In this document: positions 24,612 to 33,323 of the stretch, piece by piece
How positions within the stretch are numbered: the first letter of the stretch is position 1
Layout of the letters: each line of letters starts with the position of its first letter
Assembly: GCF_001613935.1 (NCBI RefSeq)
Contig: NZ_LQCI01000034.1
Coordinates: 659,031-723,030, forward strand
Origin: Amycolatopsis regifaucium
GTDB taxonomy: Bacteria; Actinomycetota; Actinomycetes; Mycobacteriales; Pseudonocardiaceae
DNA length: 64,000 nt
Reading direction: 5' to 3'
Position numbers and translations under genes: made by a program
Notes under the pieces: model-generated
Databases searched by the model: none
Told to the model about the DNA's origin: nothing
The model's input: only the letters and a program-made list of their open reading frames with translations

Positions 24612-25427
24612 ATGAGTGTGATCGCGGTCCTCGGTGCGGGAAAGATCGGAGAGGCCCTGCTCTCGGGCCTGCTGCACGGCGGGCACAGCCCGGATGACCT
24701 GCTGTTCACCGAACGCTATCCGGCGCGCGCGGCCGAGCTGACCGAGCGCTACGGCGTTCAAGGGGTCACCGTCGCCGACGCCGCGCGCCGGGCGGACGTC
24801 CTGGTCGTCGCGGTCAAACCGCAGGACATCGACCCGGTGCTGGCCGACCTCGCGCCGTTGCTCGGCAAGGAGTCGCTGGTGGTCTCGCTGTGCGCGGGCC
24901 TGCCGACCGCCCTGTACGAGCGCAGGCTGGCCGAGGGCGTCCCCGTGGTGCGGGTCATGCCGAACACGCCGATGCTCGTCGGAGAGGCCATGAGCGCGGT
25001 CTCCGCGGGCGCGCACGCGACCGCCGAGCACATCGCGGTGGTGAAGGACCTGCTTTCGCACGTCGGGCAGGTCGTGGAGGTGCCGGAGTCGCAGCAGGAC
25101 GCCGTCACGGCGTTGTCCGGCTCCGGGCCGGCGTACTTCTTCTACCTGGTCGAGGCCATGATCGACGCCGGGATCCTGCTCGGCCTGCCGCGTGCGCTCG
25201 CCGGTCAGCTGATCATCCAGTCGGCGGTCGGGGCGGCGAAGATGCTCGCGGAGTCCGACGAACACCCGGTGCTGCTGCGCGAAGCCGTCACTTCGCCCGC
25301 CGGAACGACCATCAACGCCATCCGCGAACTGGAGAAGCACGGCGTCCGCGCGGCGCTCCTGGCCGCCATCGAGGCCGCGAAGGACCGCTCGACCGAACTC
25401 GGCGCCGCCCACGACCCCCGCGTTTAG
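24612..25427 (+). CDS. proC: Pyrroline-5-carboxylate reductase
   Basis: A 271-residue enzyme catalysing the last step of proline synthesis, reduction of 1-pyrroline-5-carboxylate with NADPH. Seen: Rossmann motif IAVLGAGKIGEALLSGLL at the start, VVAVKPQDI, VVRVMPNTPMLVGEAMSAV, and the family signature region LSGSGPAYFFYLVEAMIDAGILLGL with SPAGTTINAIREL in the C-terminal dimerisation domain. ATG 24612 is the start that gives the expected N-terminus. It matches Rv0500. Its final two codons and stop (CGC GTT TAG) lie inside a family B repeat, so the element has replaced or defined its 3' end. Confidence 0.96.
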   Translation: MSVIAVLGAGKIGEALLSGLLHGGHSPDDLLFTERYPARAAELTERYGVQGVTVADAARRADVLVVAVKPQDIDPVLADLAPLLGKESLVVSLCAGLPTALYERRLAEGVPVVRVMPNTPMLVGEAMSAVSAGAHATAEHIAVVKDLLSHVGQVVEVPESQQDAVTALSGSGPAYFFYLVEAMIDAGILLGLPRALAGQLIIQSAVGAAKMLAESDEHPVLLREAVTSPAGTTINAIRELEKHGVRAALLAAIEAAKDRSTELGAAHDPRV

Positions 25428-25482
25428 TCCTCTGAATGCGTAGTTCGACGCCGAACCACCGCATTCAGAGGACGAAATGCGT
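25420..25482. repeat. Family B dispersed hairpin repeat, copy 3 (contains proC stop)
   Basis: The 5' arm is CGCGTTTAGTCCTCTGAATG, the 3' arm CATTCAGAGGACGAAATGCG; the centre GTTCGACGCCGAAC is partly symmetric. The TTTAG of the 5' arm is read as the last bases and TAG stop of proC. Other copies have TTTCG at this position, so the variant base creates the stop. Confidence 0.9.
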
Positions 25483-25619
25483 AGTCGGACAGGCCCATCT
25501 CGGTGACTCGCGTCGCTTTAGTCCCACCAGTCCCGCTACTCTCAGGAGAGCACGTGCGTGTCGATACCACAGGTGGGGAAGCCTCGTGGCGCGACACGTG
25601 TCGAAGGACACGGTGAATC

Positions 25620-25835
25620 ATGCCGCCGAACAAGAAGGATGATCTGCCCTCAGTGGGCCAGGTCCAGTTTCTGACGGTCGCCGAGGTGGCCACGCTGATG
25701 CGGGTCTCCAAGATGACCGTCTACCGCCTAGTTCACTCGGGTGAATTGCCCGCGGTGCGCGTGGGGAAGTCGTTCAGAGTCCCCGAAAAGGCTGTTCACG
25801 AATATCTACAGGGTGCGTACTTCGACGTGGGCTGA
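25620..25835 (+). CDS. Small helix-turn-helix (excisionase-type) DNA-binding protein
   Basis: A 71-residue protein with a single MerR/Xis-type winged helix: FLTVAEVATLMRVSKMTVYRL, then HSGELPAVRVGKSFRVPEKAVHEYL. It starts at ATG 25620. It corresponds to Rv0500A, which lies between proC and the gene for ribosomal protein bS22 in mycobacteria. It differs from the BldC protein later in this window (no GGHRR wing). No recombinase or attachment site is nearby, so a housekeeping regulator is more likely than a true excisionase. Targets unknown. Confidence 0.85.
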   Translation: MPPNKKDDLPSVGQVQFLTVAEVATLMRVSKMTVYRLVHSGELPAVRVGKSFRVPEKAVHEYLQGAYFDVG

Positions 25836-25980
25836 GGCTCGCTTCGCGGAGCACAGTGTGCCCGCCGGAGGGCGCCTTCCGGGGCGCGGGTACCCTGGAA
25901 GACCGCTCGTGCCTGTGCGCTCCACCCGTTGGACGCTGCGCCGGGCAGCGTGACCGACGACGAAGGAAGGAGCGCTCTCG

Positions 25981-26082
25981 ATGGGCTCTGTGATCAAGAA
26001 GCGCCGTAAGCGCATGTCGAAGAAGAAGCACCGCAAGTTGCTGCGCCGGACGCGTGTTCAGCGTAGGAAGGCCGGCAAGTAA
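25981..26082 (+). CDS. Small ribosomal subunit protein bS22 (AURKAIP1/COX24 domain)
   Basis: A 33-residue, extremely basic protein ([20 protein letters not shown] and on to RRKAGK), too short for usual gene finders. It has the AURKAIP1/COX24 motif and is the actinobacterial 30S subunit protein bS22, seen in structures of mycobacterial ribosomes near the decoding centre. The gene follows the HTH gene as Rv0500B follows Rv0500A. AAGGAAGGAG (25964-25973) lies just upstream as the ribosome-binding site. A strong terminator hairpin follows 12 bp after the stop. Confidence 0.93.
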   Translation: MGSVIKKRRKRMSKKKHRKLLRRTRVQRRKAGK

Positions 26083-26094
26083 GACACAGCCGGT

Positions 26095-26127
26095 GAGTGG
26101 CCCGTCCAGTTTCTGGGCGGGCCACTC
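26095..26127 (+). terminator. Terminator hairpin after the bS22 gene
   Basis: GAGTGGCCCGTCCAG and CTGGGCGGGCCACTC form a 15-bp stem (one G-T pair) with a three-base TTT loop, followed by CCATTTAG. Its position 12 bp after the stop codon supports rho-independent termination. Confidence 0.8.
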
Positions 26128-26368
26128 CCATTTAGTGGGCAGCGTCCATCCATTCGAGTGAGACACGGATCCCCTCTGCGAGCGCCCGGTTAATAGCATG
26201 TAAGCGCTGCCTCGACTACCCCTAATGAGCGGTAACATCTCAAGGGCAGCCGCGCGATGCTTCCAGTGAGTGCAGGTCGCGCACACTCGGTAGATCCAGT
26301 ACGTACTCAAGGTCATCAGGACCCCGTGATCGAGTCCGAGAAACCGCCTGAAAGCCGCAGGGAGTCCT

Positions 26369-27418
26369 ATGCCGTCGAACATCGTGCTCGTGACCGGGGT
26401 CGGGGGAGACCTTAGCGGGAAACTGCTCGCCAGACTCGGCAACAATCCCGAGTTCGAGCGGGTGATCGGCGTGGACACCACGCCACCGCCGAAGTCGGTG
26501 CTGCAGCGGATGGGCCACGCCGAATACATCCGTGCCGACATCCGCAACCCGCTGATCGCCAAGGTGATCAGCACGGCCAAGGTCGACACCGTCGTGCACG
26601 CCTCGTGCACCGCGCATCCGGCCGGGCCCGCCCGTCGCACGGCGCTCAAAGAGGTCAACGTCATCGGCACGATGCGGCTGCTGGCGGCCTGCCAGCGTTC
26701 GCCGCTCGTGCGCAAGCTCGTGGTGAAGTCCACGGCCGCGGTTTACGGCGCCGGCGCGCGTTCGCAGGCCGTCTTCACCGAGGATTCCGAGCTCATTCCC
26801 ACCTCGACCAGCGGATACGTCAAGGACGCCGTCGAGATGGAGGGGTACGTGCGCGGGCTCATGCGCCGCCGTCCCGACATCACCACGACGCTCTTCCGGT
26901 TCGCCAACATCATCAGCCCCGAAATCGACACCGTGCTTTCGCGCTACTTCGCGCTGCCGGTGGTTCCGACCGTCTTCGGCTACGACGCCCGGATCCAGCT
27001 GCTGCACGCCTCGGACGCGCTGGGCGTCTTCGAGCGGGCGACGCTGGAAGACAAGCCCGGCGTGTTCAATGTCGGCTCGGAAGGGGTACTCACCCTGTCT
27101 CAGGCGATCCGGCGAGCCGGCCGGGTCGGACTGCCGATGCCCAGCGGTGTCGTGCCGTCGGTCGGGAAGGTGCTGCGCGGTGCCCGCGTGGTCGACTTCT
27201 CCGCCGACCAGGTCCGGCTGCTGAACTTCGGCCGCGTCGTGGACGTCACGAAGCTCAAGAAGGACTTCGGCTACATCCCGCGCTGGACGACGCGTGAGGC
27301 GTTCGACGACTACATCACCGGCCGCGGGCTCAGGCCCGTGGTGGACGGTGGCAGGCTCGCCGGGCTCGCGGGCAAGGTACTGGTGGCCGCGGCGACCGGG
27401 CAGGCGACGAACCGGTGA
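26369..27418 (+). CDS. NAD-dependent epimerase/dehydratase, extended SDR family
   Basis: A 349-residue protein corresponding in position to Rv0501 (GalE2). The N-terminal nucleotide-binding motif is VLVTGVGGDLSGKLLARL (variant of TGxxGxxG), with a downstream VKSTAAVYGAG and the active-site region SGYVKDAVEMEGYV, where the tyrosine of the YxxxK motif is present and lysine follows closely (YVK rather than YxxxK). A UDP-sugar substrate is suggested by the family. Start ATG 26369 follows GCAGGGAG. It overlaps the acyltransferase gene by 4 bp. The atypical YxxxK spacing means epimerase activity is uncertain. Confidence 0.8.
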   Translation: MPSNIVLVTGVGGDLSGKLLARLGNNPEFERVIGVDTTPPPKSVLQRMGHAEYIRADIRNPLIAKVISTAKVDTVVHASCTAHPAGPARRTALKEVNVIGTMRLLAACQRSPLVRKLVVKSTAAVYGAGARSQAVFTEDSELIPTSTSGYVKDAVEMEGYVRGLMRRRPDITTTLFRFANIISPEIDTVLSRYFALPVVPTVFGYDARIQLLHASDALGVFERATLEDKPGVFNVGSEGVLTLSQAIRRAGRVGLPMPSGVVPSVGKVLRGARVVDFSADQVRLLNFGRVVDVTKLKKDFGYIPRWTTREAFDDYITGRGLRPVVDGGRLAGLAGKVLVAAATGQATNR

Positions 27419-28521
27419 GCAGGCCCTACGGAAGCACCCCCGAAAACTCTCACGAAGGCGAGGCGGAAAACGTGAGCGGCGCTGAAGCGCAGGTCATCCC
27501 GTTGCACGGCCCCGGCAGAGAGAAGCCGGACCCGGCCGCCCAGGCGAATCGGGATCTTCGCGAGTCCGAAGAGGCGCAAGAGCTGCTGAAGCAGCAGGAA
27601 CGCCGGGCGGACGCACCTGTGGTCGAGTTCCCCGGCCCGGTGCGGGTCCCACCCGCCAAGACCCAGCCCGCCGATTCGGAGCTGCTCCCGGAGTCGCTCA
27701 AGAAGGCACTGGGGTTCCTGCGGGGCAGGCTGACCGGTGACTACACCGTCGACGAGTTCGGTTTCGACGCCGAGCTCACCGAGACACTGCTGTTGCCGCC
27801 GCTGCGCGCGCTGTACGAGAAGTGGTTCCGCGTCGACACGTTCGGCGTCGAGAACCTGCCGTCCGACGGCGGCGCGCTGCTGGTGTCGAACCACTCCGGC
27901 ACGTTGCCGCTCGACGCGCTGATGACCGCCGTCGCCGTGCACGACCACGCCCCCGGCGGCAGGCATCTGCGCGGCCTCGGCGCGGATCTGGTGTTCCAGG
28001 TGCCGCTGGTCGGTTCCTTCGCGCGCAAGTCCGGGCAGACCCTCGCCTGCAACGCCGACGCGGAACGCTTGCTGCGCAAGGGAGAACTCGTCGGTGTCTG
28101 GCCGGAAGGGTTCAAGGGCATCGGGAAACCCTTCTCGTCGCGGTACAAACTGCAGCGCTTCGGCCGAGGCGGTTTCGTTTCCGCGGCGCTGCGGGCCGGA
28201 GTGCCGATCATTCCCGTGTCGGTCGTCGGCGCGGAGGAGATCTACCCGAAGGTGGGCGACATCAAGCTGCTCGCCCGGCTGCTCGGCCTGCCGTATTTCC
28301 CGGTGACGCCGTTCTTCCCGCTGCTCGGCCCGCTCGGCGTGATCCCACTGCCGACGAAGTGGAGCATCGAGTTCGGCGAGCCCATCCGCACGGACACCTA
28401 CGACGCGGACGCCGTCGACGACCCGATGCTGGTGTTCACGCTGACCGACCAGGTGCGGGAGTCGATCCAGCAATCGCTGTACAAACGTCTTTCGCAGCGG
28501 AAGAGCGTCTTCAAGGGCTGA
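27415..28521 (+). CDS. Lysophospholipid acyltransferase family protein (PlsC-like)
   Basis: A 368-residue membrane-associated acyltransferase starting at GTG 27415, coupled to the upstream epimerase gene. After about 110 residues of polar, charged N-terminus, the PlsC domain shows the catalytic block LLVSNHSGTLPLD (HX4D), a second block LACNADAERLL, block III VGVWPEGFKGIGKPF and block IV VPIIPVSVVGAEEIYPK. The domain transfers an acyl group to a lysophospholipid or related alcohol; the exact acceptor is unknown. It matches Rv0502. A family B hairpin starts 8 bp after the stop. Confidence 0.87.
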   Translation: MSRPYGSTPENSHEGEAENVSGAEAQVIPLHGPGREKPDPAAQANRDLRESEEAQELLKQQERRADAPVVEFPGPVRVPPAKTQPADSELLPESLKKALGFLRGRLTGDYTVDEFGFDAELTETLLLPPLRALYEKWFRVDTFGVENLPSDGGALLVSNHSGTLPLDALMTAVAVHDHAPGGRHLRGLGADLVFQVPLVGSFARKSGQTLACNADAERLLRKGELVGVWPEGFKGIGKPFSSRYKLQRFGRGGFVSAALRAGVPIIPVSVVGAEEIYPKVGDIKLLARLLGLPYFPVTPFFPLLGPLGVIPLPTKWSIEFGEPIRTDTYDADAVDDPMLVFTLTDQVRESIQQSLYKRLSQRKSVFKG

Positions 28522-28528
28522 CCCAGAA

Positions 28529-28593
28529 CGCATTTAGTCCTCTGAATGCGGTAGTTGCCCAGCGCAAGGACCGCATTCAGAGGACTAAACGCG
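28529..28593. repeat. Family B dispersed hairpin repeat, copy 4
   Basis: The arms CGCATTTAGTCCTCTGAATG and CATTCAGAGGACTAAACGCG flank a centre with TTGCCCAGCGCAA. It sits between two convergent genes. Both arms carry the A variant (TTTAGTCC / GGACTAAA), a compensatory pair of changes relative to copies with CGTCC/GGACG, which argues that pairing is preserved. Confidence 0.9.
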
Positions 28594-28605
28594 TGGAGGG
28601 CGGGG

Positions 28606-29514
28606 TCAGCGCTTCCGGTAGGCCATTCCGGCCGCCACGGCACCGGCGACCGCGCCGACACCGAGCACCGAGGGAACGCCGATTTTCGCGGCCTTCCGCC
28701 CGGTCCGGAAATCGCGGATCTCCCAGCCGCGCGCACGGGCGACGTCGCGAAGGCCGCCGTCGGGGTTCACCGCGACCGCGGTCCCCACGACCGACAGCAT
28801 CGGGACGTCGTTCTGCGAGTCCGAATACGCCGTGCAGCGCTTGAGATTCAGCCCTTCGCGTGACGCGAGTGCCCGGACGGCGTGGGCTTTCGCGCGGCCG
28901 TGCAGCAGATCGCCGACGAGACGGCCGGTGTAGACGCCGTCCTTGGTCTCGGCGACGGTGCCCAGCGCGCCGGTGAGGCCGAGGCGCCGCGAGATGATGG
29001 CGGCGAGTTCGATCGGGGTCGCGGTGACGAGCCAGACGCGCTGGCCGGCGTCGATGTGCATCTGCGCCAGGGCCCTGGTGCCGGACCAGATCTTGTCCGC
29101 CATCAGCTCGTCGTAGATCTCTTCGCTGATGTCGGTCAGTTCCTGCACGGTCCGACCAGCCACAAAGGACAGTGCGCGTTCGCGATGGGTTTTGATGTCC
29201 TCTTTGTTCTCCCGGCCACCGAGGCGGAATTTCACCTGCTGCCAGACGAAACCGGCCAGATCGGCGGAGGTGAAGAACTTTCGCGCGGCCAGGCCGCGGG
29301 CGAAGTAGAAGATCGACGCGCCCATCATCATGGTGTTGTCGACGTCGAAGAAGGCGGCCGCGGTCAGGTCCGGCGGTGCGGGCGGGGCCGGCGGTTCGAG
29401 GGCTTCGGCGGTCGCGGTCGCCATGGCGGCCTCGGCCGACGCCTCGCCCGCGAGCTCGGCCAGCCGTTCGAGCTCTTGACTCTTATCCCTGCCCCGCCAA
29501 ACTGACACGCACAC
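28606..29514 (-). CDS. HAD-IB family phosphatase (SerB1-like)
   Basis: A 302-residue haloacid dehalogenase-fold phosphatase corresponding to Rv0505c. The nucleophile motif is [13 protein letters not shown] (DxDxT-type), motif [10 protein letters not shown], and motif [16 protein letters not shown] after a lysine-containing GRAKAHAV. The C-terminus carries a hydrophobic Gly/Ala-rich helix ([20 protein letters not shown]), which suggests membrane association. The first 50 residues are Ala/Glu-rich and probably disordered. Phosphoserine is the name-giving substrate of the group, but related enzymes act on other phosphomonoesters, so the substrate is open. Confidence 0.85.
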   Translation of the reverse strand: MCVSVWRGRDKSQELERLAELAGEASAEAAMATATAEALEPPAPPAPPDLTAAAFFDVDNTMMMGASIFYFARGLAARKFFTSADLAGFVWQQVKFRLGGRENKEDIKTHRERALSFVAGRTVQELTDISEEIYDELMADKIWSGTRALAQMHIDAGQRVWLVTATPIELAAIISRRLGLTGALGTVAETKDGVYTGRLVGDLLHGRAKAHAVRALASREGLNLKRCTAYSDSQNDVPMLSVVGTAVAVNPDGGLRDVARARGWEIRDFRTGRKAAKIGVPSVLGVGAVAGAVAAGMAYRKR

Positions 29515-29604
29515 CGCCTCCGGAATCCCAGGTGCCTATGCACAGCGTAGCGAGAGCTCAACCGGGCTGTCCCAGGTGTGGCGCCTGCCTCATCACCCGT
29601 CTCG

Positions 29605-30705
29605 TCAGCCGATGACGATCGGTGGCAACCCCGGGATCAGCGGCGGAATCGAAAGTAGCGGCGGGGGTGGCGTGACGGTCGTCGGGACCGGCAGCGGCGG
29701 GTTCGGTTTGGTTGTCGGAGGCGTCGGCACGGGCGGTGGCGTCCCGCCGGTCGGCGGCGTGAGTGGTCCGGTCGGGCCGTCGGTGTCCACGCCGGACGAC
29801 GGCGGGACAGCCGTCGGTGTCCGCGTCGGCGTCGGCGACCCTGCCGGCGCGGAGGACGGCCCGGGAACGGTCGACGGCGGTACGACGGCGTCGGGGGAGC
29901 CGGGGTCGCGCACGCAGTCACCGGCGGCCGGGACGGCGCCCAGTTCGTCGGACGAGCCCGTGGTGATCGTGTAGCAGACCAGCCGCGAGCCGAGATCGGT
30001 CGTGCGGGCCTGGACCTTCTCGAGCAGGGTGCGGGCGGCGGTGAACTTGTCCCGCGCTTCGGCGGGGGCTCGTTCGATCTGCAGGCCGAGCCGGTCGGAC
30101 TGCTGCCGCGCCCAGGTGCGGAGTTCCGTCAGCCGTGTCTGGCCGCCTTCGTCGGTGACGACGGCCGTCAGCCGCGAGACCCCCGCGCGTAGCTCGGACT
30201 CGAAATCGGCGAGGCCGGTGAAGTACGCCTCGGTGGTCGATGCCTGCCGGGTGAGTTCGTCGAGTTCGCCGACCCGGTTCGTGGCGAACTCCAGATGCTT
30301 GTTCGCCTTGTCCTTCTCGTCGAAGGTGAGCCCGAGCGCGGCCGATTCACCCGCTCGTTTGATGCCGTAGAGCGGATCACCCGGCAGAGCGTCCTTGGAC
30401 AGCAGCAAGGTGAGGCCGCCCAGCGCGAGGAAGAGCGCGACGGCGGCCGCGGCGAGGTTGGCGACGGTGTGGCCACGCCGTTTCGGCGGTGCTTCGGCTT
30501 CGGCGAGACGTCCGGCGATCTCCTCGCGGATCCGTTGCCGGGTTTCGGCGTCGGGAGCGCCTGCCGAGCCCAGTTCGCGCAAGTCGCCGACGAGCGCGAG
30601 TTCACGCGCGAATTCGTCCGCTTCCGGAACCGCGTCGCCGTCGACAAGGTCCGCGAAGCGGTCACCGTCCGCTCGCTCCCGTGCGAACCATCCCGGCACG
30701 CCCAC
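29605..30705 (-). CDS. DUF5667 membrane protein, RsbN-like anti-sigma partner of BldN
   Basis: A 366-residue single-pass protein from GTG 30705. The cytoplasmic N-terminus (first 80 residues) is followed by one membrane helix (VANLAAAAVALFLALGGLTLLL), the extracellular DUF5667 domain (DPLYGIKRAGESAALGLTFD onwards), and a Pro/Thr-rich tail of about 90 residues. It lies 114 bp downstream of the BldN-like sigma gene on the same strand. In Streptomyces, RsbN has this position and layout and sequesters sigma BldN through its N-terminus. Anti-sigma function here is therefore inferred from context and family. Confidence 0.82.
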   Translation of the reverse strand: MGVPGWFARERADGDRFADLVDGDAVPEADEFARELALVGDLRELGSAGAPDAETRQRIREEIAGRLAEAEAPPKRRGHTVANLAAAAVALFLALGGLTLLLSKDALPGDPLYGIKRAGESAALGLTFDEKDKANKHLEFATNRVGELDELTRQASTTEAYFTGLADFESELRAGVSRLTAVVTDEGGQTRLTELRTWARQQSDRLGLQIERAPAEARDKFTAARTLLEKVQARTTDLGSRLVCYTITTGSSDELGAVPAAGDCVRDPGSPDAVVPPSTVPGPSSAPAGSPTPTRTPTAVPPSSGVDTDGPTGPLTPPTGGTPPPVPTPPTTKPNPPLPVPTTVTPPPPLLSIPPLIPGLPPIVIG

Positions 30706-30819
30706 GGTCCTGCTCCGTCTCTTGCGCTCAGCCCCGGTCCTGACACCGGTCTGGCTTGGGAAACGAGTGGGAGCACCCCAGGGTTACGGCAAGGCCCGGT
30801 GAGGAAGAAATATGGAACT

Positions 30820-31527
30820 TTAACGTAATCCCGTGGGCAGAAGTTGTGCCAACCGGCGTACCGCGCGGTGCTGGAGTGCCTTGATGGCGCCTTCGTTGCG
30901 CCTCATGATCGCCGCGGTCTCGGCGACGGAAAGCCCCTGCATGAACCTCAGCACGATGCATTCGCGCTGGTCTTCACCCAGTTCGGCGACACAACGCAGC
31001 AGTTCGGCCCGGGTCGCCCGGCTGATGGCCTGCTGTTCCGGCCCCGCGACGGCCTGGACGCCGACGTTCCCGATCGGTGCCCCGCTGGGTTCGGCGACCT
31101 CGTCGGTCACCACCTCCAGGCGGAACCGGCTCGACTTCACGTGGTCGAGGATGATGTTGCGCGCGATCGTGACGAACCAGGCGCCGACGTCACGCCCCTG
31201 GTAGCTGACCGACGTGATGCGGCGCAGCGCGCGCAGGAAGGTCTCGCTGGTGACGTCCTCGGCGAGGTCCCGGTCGCCGAGGCGGAACAGGACGTAGCGG
31301 TAGACGACGTCGACGTAGCGGTCGTAGAGCCTGCCGAAGGCGGAAGTGTCGCCACCCTGCGCGGCGCTGACCAGGTCCCACGCTTCGGCCTTCGCGGCTT
31401 CGGCGGCGGCATTGGTCTCTTCGGTGGTTTCGTCGGCCTGTCGAGGCGACGGCGCCGGGGAGAGGCCGCTCCGGCGGAGAATATGGCCCGCCAGCATGGA
31501 GACGGGGCTGGGCGCGGGAAGGGTCAC
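30820..31527 (-). CDS. bldN: ECF sigma factor, BldN family
   Basis: A 235-residue sigma factor from GTG 31527, with GGGAGG upstream. After a variable 60-residue N-terminus, sigma region 2 reads FGRLYDRYVDVVYRYVLFRLGDRDLAEDVTSETFLRALRR, in which the DVVYRYVLFRLGDR block is typical of BldN (shown here in two parts). Region 4 reads LGEDQRECIVLRFMQGLSVAETAAIM and NEGAIKALQHRAVRRL. In Streptomyces sigma BldN controls aerial growth and has a pro-sequence; the shorter N-terminus here suggests less or no processing. The adjacent RsbN-like gene supports the assignment. Whether the organism forms aerial hyphae is unknown. Confidence 0.87.
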   Translation of the reverse strand: MTLPAPSPVSMLAGHILRRSGLSPAPSPRQADETTEETNAAAEAAKAEAWDLVSAAQGGDTSAFGRLYDRYVDVVYRYVLFRLGDRDLAEDVTSETFLRALRRITSVSYQGRDVGAWFVTIARNIILDHVKSSRFRLEVVTDEVAEPSGAPIGNVGVQAVAGPEQQAISRATRAELLRCVAELGEDQRECIVLRFMQGLSVAETAAIMRRNEGAIKALQHRAVRRLAQLLPTGLR

Positions 31528-31789
31528 GGTGCACCTCCCGTTCCGGACAGAGAAGACCGGCCCGCATGTCCCACCGCCGCGTGGGCCTGCAAGATCTGCA
31601 CGTCCGGACTTCCTTTCTCACCATCGAGTGATCAACACCACTCGACGACGATCAGCAGCATACGTGTAGTTACCGCGAAGTAGGTAGCGGTGCCGGGGTT
31701 ACGGAACTGCGACGAAAGCGAGTGACCCCCATGACGACGGCCGAGATGACAAACTGGCAACGCCGTTCATCGAGGGAAGAGGTTCGCAG

Positions 31790-33304
31790 TTGAGCGCGGA
31801 GCAGGTTGCCGAAGGAAGCGTGCCCACTTTGCTCGCCGAGGCCGCCCGGCAGTGGCCCGGCAAGACGGCCGTCCAGGAGACCGGCGGCGGGGTCACGCTG
31901 ACTTGGGCGGAACTCGACAATGCCGCCCACACGCTGGCCCGTGCCCTGCTCGACGCGGGAATCGACCGCGGTGACCGGGTGGCGTTGCGGCTGCCGACGT
32001 CGGCCGCGTTCGCCGTCTCGCTGTTCGGGGCGCTGAGGGCCGGCGCGACCGTCGTCCCGATCTCGCCGCAGGCGCCGGTGGCGGAGCTGAACGGGTTGCT
32101 GGAACACAGCGGCGCCCGGCTGCTCCTCGAACGCGAACCGACCGAGGAACTCTTCGACGGAGTGACCAGCCTCTCACCACCCATTACCTCGGATGGAGCA
32201 GTCGGACCGGTCGACGCGGCCGGGGCCGGCGAGGACATTGCCGTCATTTCGTACACCTCCGGCACGACCGGCCCGCCGCGCGGCGTGATGCTGTCGCATC
32301 GGGCGCTGCTGGCGAACCTGGACCAGCTGAGCCGGATCGTCCCGACGCCGCTCGTGCACGGCGACCGCGTGCTCATCACCATCCCGTTGTTCCACGTCTA
32401 CGGCCTCGGCCCCGGTTTGCTGCAGACCACGTCGGTCGGCGCGACGGCGATCCTTTCCGAGCGCTTCCTCGCCGAGCGGACGCTGGCCGACTGCGCCGAG
32501 TACCGGGTGACCTCGATCGCCGGCGTGCCCGCGATGTACGCCGAGTTCGCCGCGATGGACCCCGACGAACTGGGCGCCGGGCTCTCCAGCATCCGGCGGA
32601 TGACCTCCGGTGCGGCGCCGCTGCACCCCAAGATCCTCGCCGCGATCCGCGGCGCCACCGGCCTGGACGTCTACGAGGGCTACGGCCTCACCGAATGCGC
32701 GCCGGTGGTCACCACGACGCTGGTCACCGGCTACCCGAAGCCGGGCTCGGTCGGGCGGCCGCTGCCTGGGATCGAGCTCCGGCTGGTCGACAGCGACGGC
32801 GACGCGACGCCGGTCCCACTGGACCCCGACGACCTCGGTGACGCCTTCGACGAGGACGGTGGCACCGGGCTGGTGTCCATCCGCGGCGCGAACCTGTTCT
32901 CCGGCTACTGGCCCGACGGCGCGCACGGTCCCGACGAGGAGGGCTGGTTCCGCACCGGCGACGTCGGCTACCTCGACACCGACGGCGACCTGCACCTGGT
33001 GGACCGGGCGAACGACCTGATCATCGTCAACGGCTTCAACGTCTATCCGCACGAGGTCGAGAACGTGATCTCGATGCTGGACGAGGTCGTGGAAGCGGGT
33101 GTGGTCGGCGTCGTCGACGAACGTACCGGCGAGGCCGTGAAGGCCGTCGTGGTTCCGGCACCCGGCGCGTCGCTCTCGGAACAGCAGGTCGTCGAGCACT
33201 GCGCGGAGCACCTGGCCGGATACAAGGTGCCGCACACCGTCGAGTTCGCCGAGTCGCTGCCGCATTCGGCGACGGGCAAGCTCCGGCGTCTCCGGCTCAG
33301 GTAA
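31790..33304 (+). CDS. AMP-binding acyl-CoA synthetase
   Basis: A 504-residue ANL-superfamily ligase starting at TTG 31790 after GAGGGAAGAGG. Seen: P-loop motif ISYTSGTTGPPRGVMLSH, A5 YEGYGLTECAPVV, A7-A8 WFRTGDVGYLDTDGDLHLVDR with DLIIVNGFNVYPHEVE, and the catalytic lysine in SATGKLRRL. It activates a carboxylic acid as an acyl-adenylate and transfers it to CoA. The sequence suggests a medium- or long-chain fatty acid ligase, but side-chain preference is unknown. It is followed after 19 bp by a glutaredoxin gene. Confidence 0.87.
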   Translation: MSAEQVAEGSVPTLLAEAARQWPGKTAVQETGGGVTLTWAELDNAAHTLARALLDAGIDRGDRVALRLPTSAAFAVSLFGALRAGATVVPISPQAPVAELNGLLEHSGARLLLEREPTEELFDGVTSLSPPITSDGAVGPVDAAGAGEDIAVISYTSGTTGPPRGVMLSHRALLANLDQLSRIVPTPLVHGDRVLITIPLFHVYGLGPGLLQTTSVGATAILSERFLAERTLADCAEYRVTSIAGVPAMYAEFAAMDPDELGAGLSSIRRMTSGAAPLHPKILAAIRGATGLDVYEGYGLTECAPVVTTTLVTGYPKPGSVGRPLPGIELRLVDSDGDATPVPLDPDDLGDAFDEDGGTGLVSIRGANLFSGYWPDGAHGPDEEGWFRTGDVGYLDTDGDLHLVDRANDLIIVNGFNVYPHEVENVISMLDEVVEAGVVGVVDERTGEAVKAVVVPAPGASLSEQQVVEHCAEHLAGYKVPHTVEFAESLPHSATGKLRRLRLR

Positions 33305-33323
33305 CTCAGGTAAGGATTGACGT

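Noticed and set aside
24535-24615. 26-codon frame overlapping the proC start
   Set aside because: Its third positions are only about two thirds G or C, unlike real genes here, and there is no homologue or ribosome-binding site.
25620-25835. Possible excisionase and thus an integrated element
   Set aside because: No integrase, attachment-site repeat or foreign-looking base composition nearby; gene order with proC and bS22 is conserved in mycobacteria.
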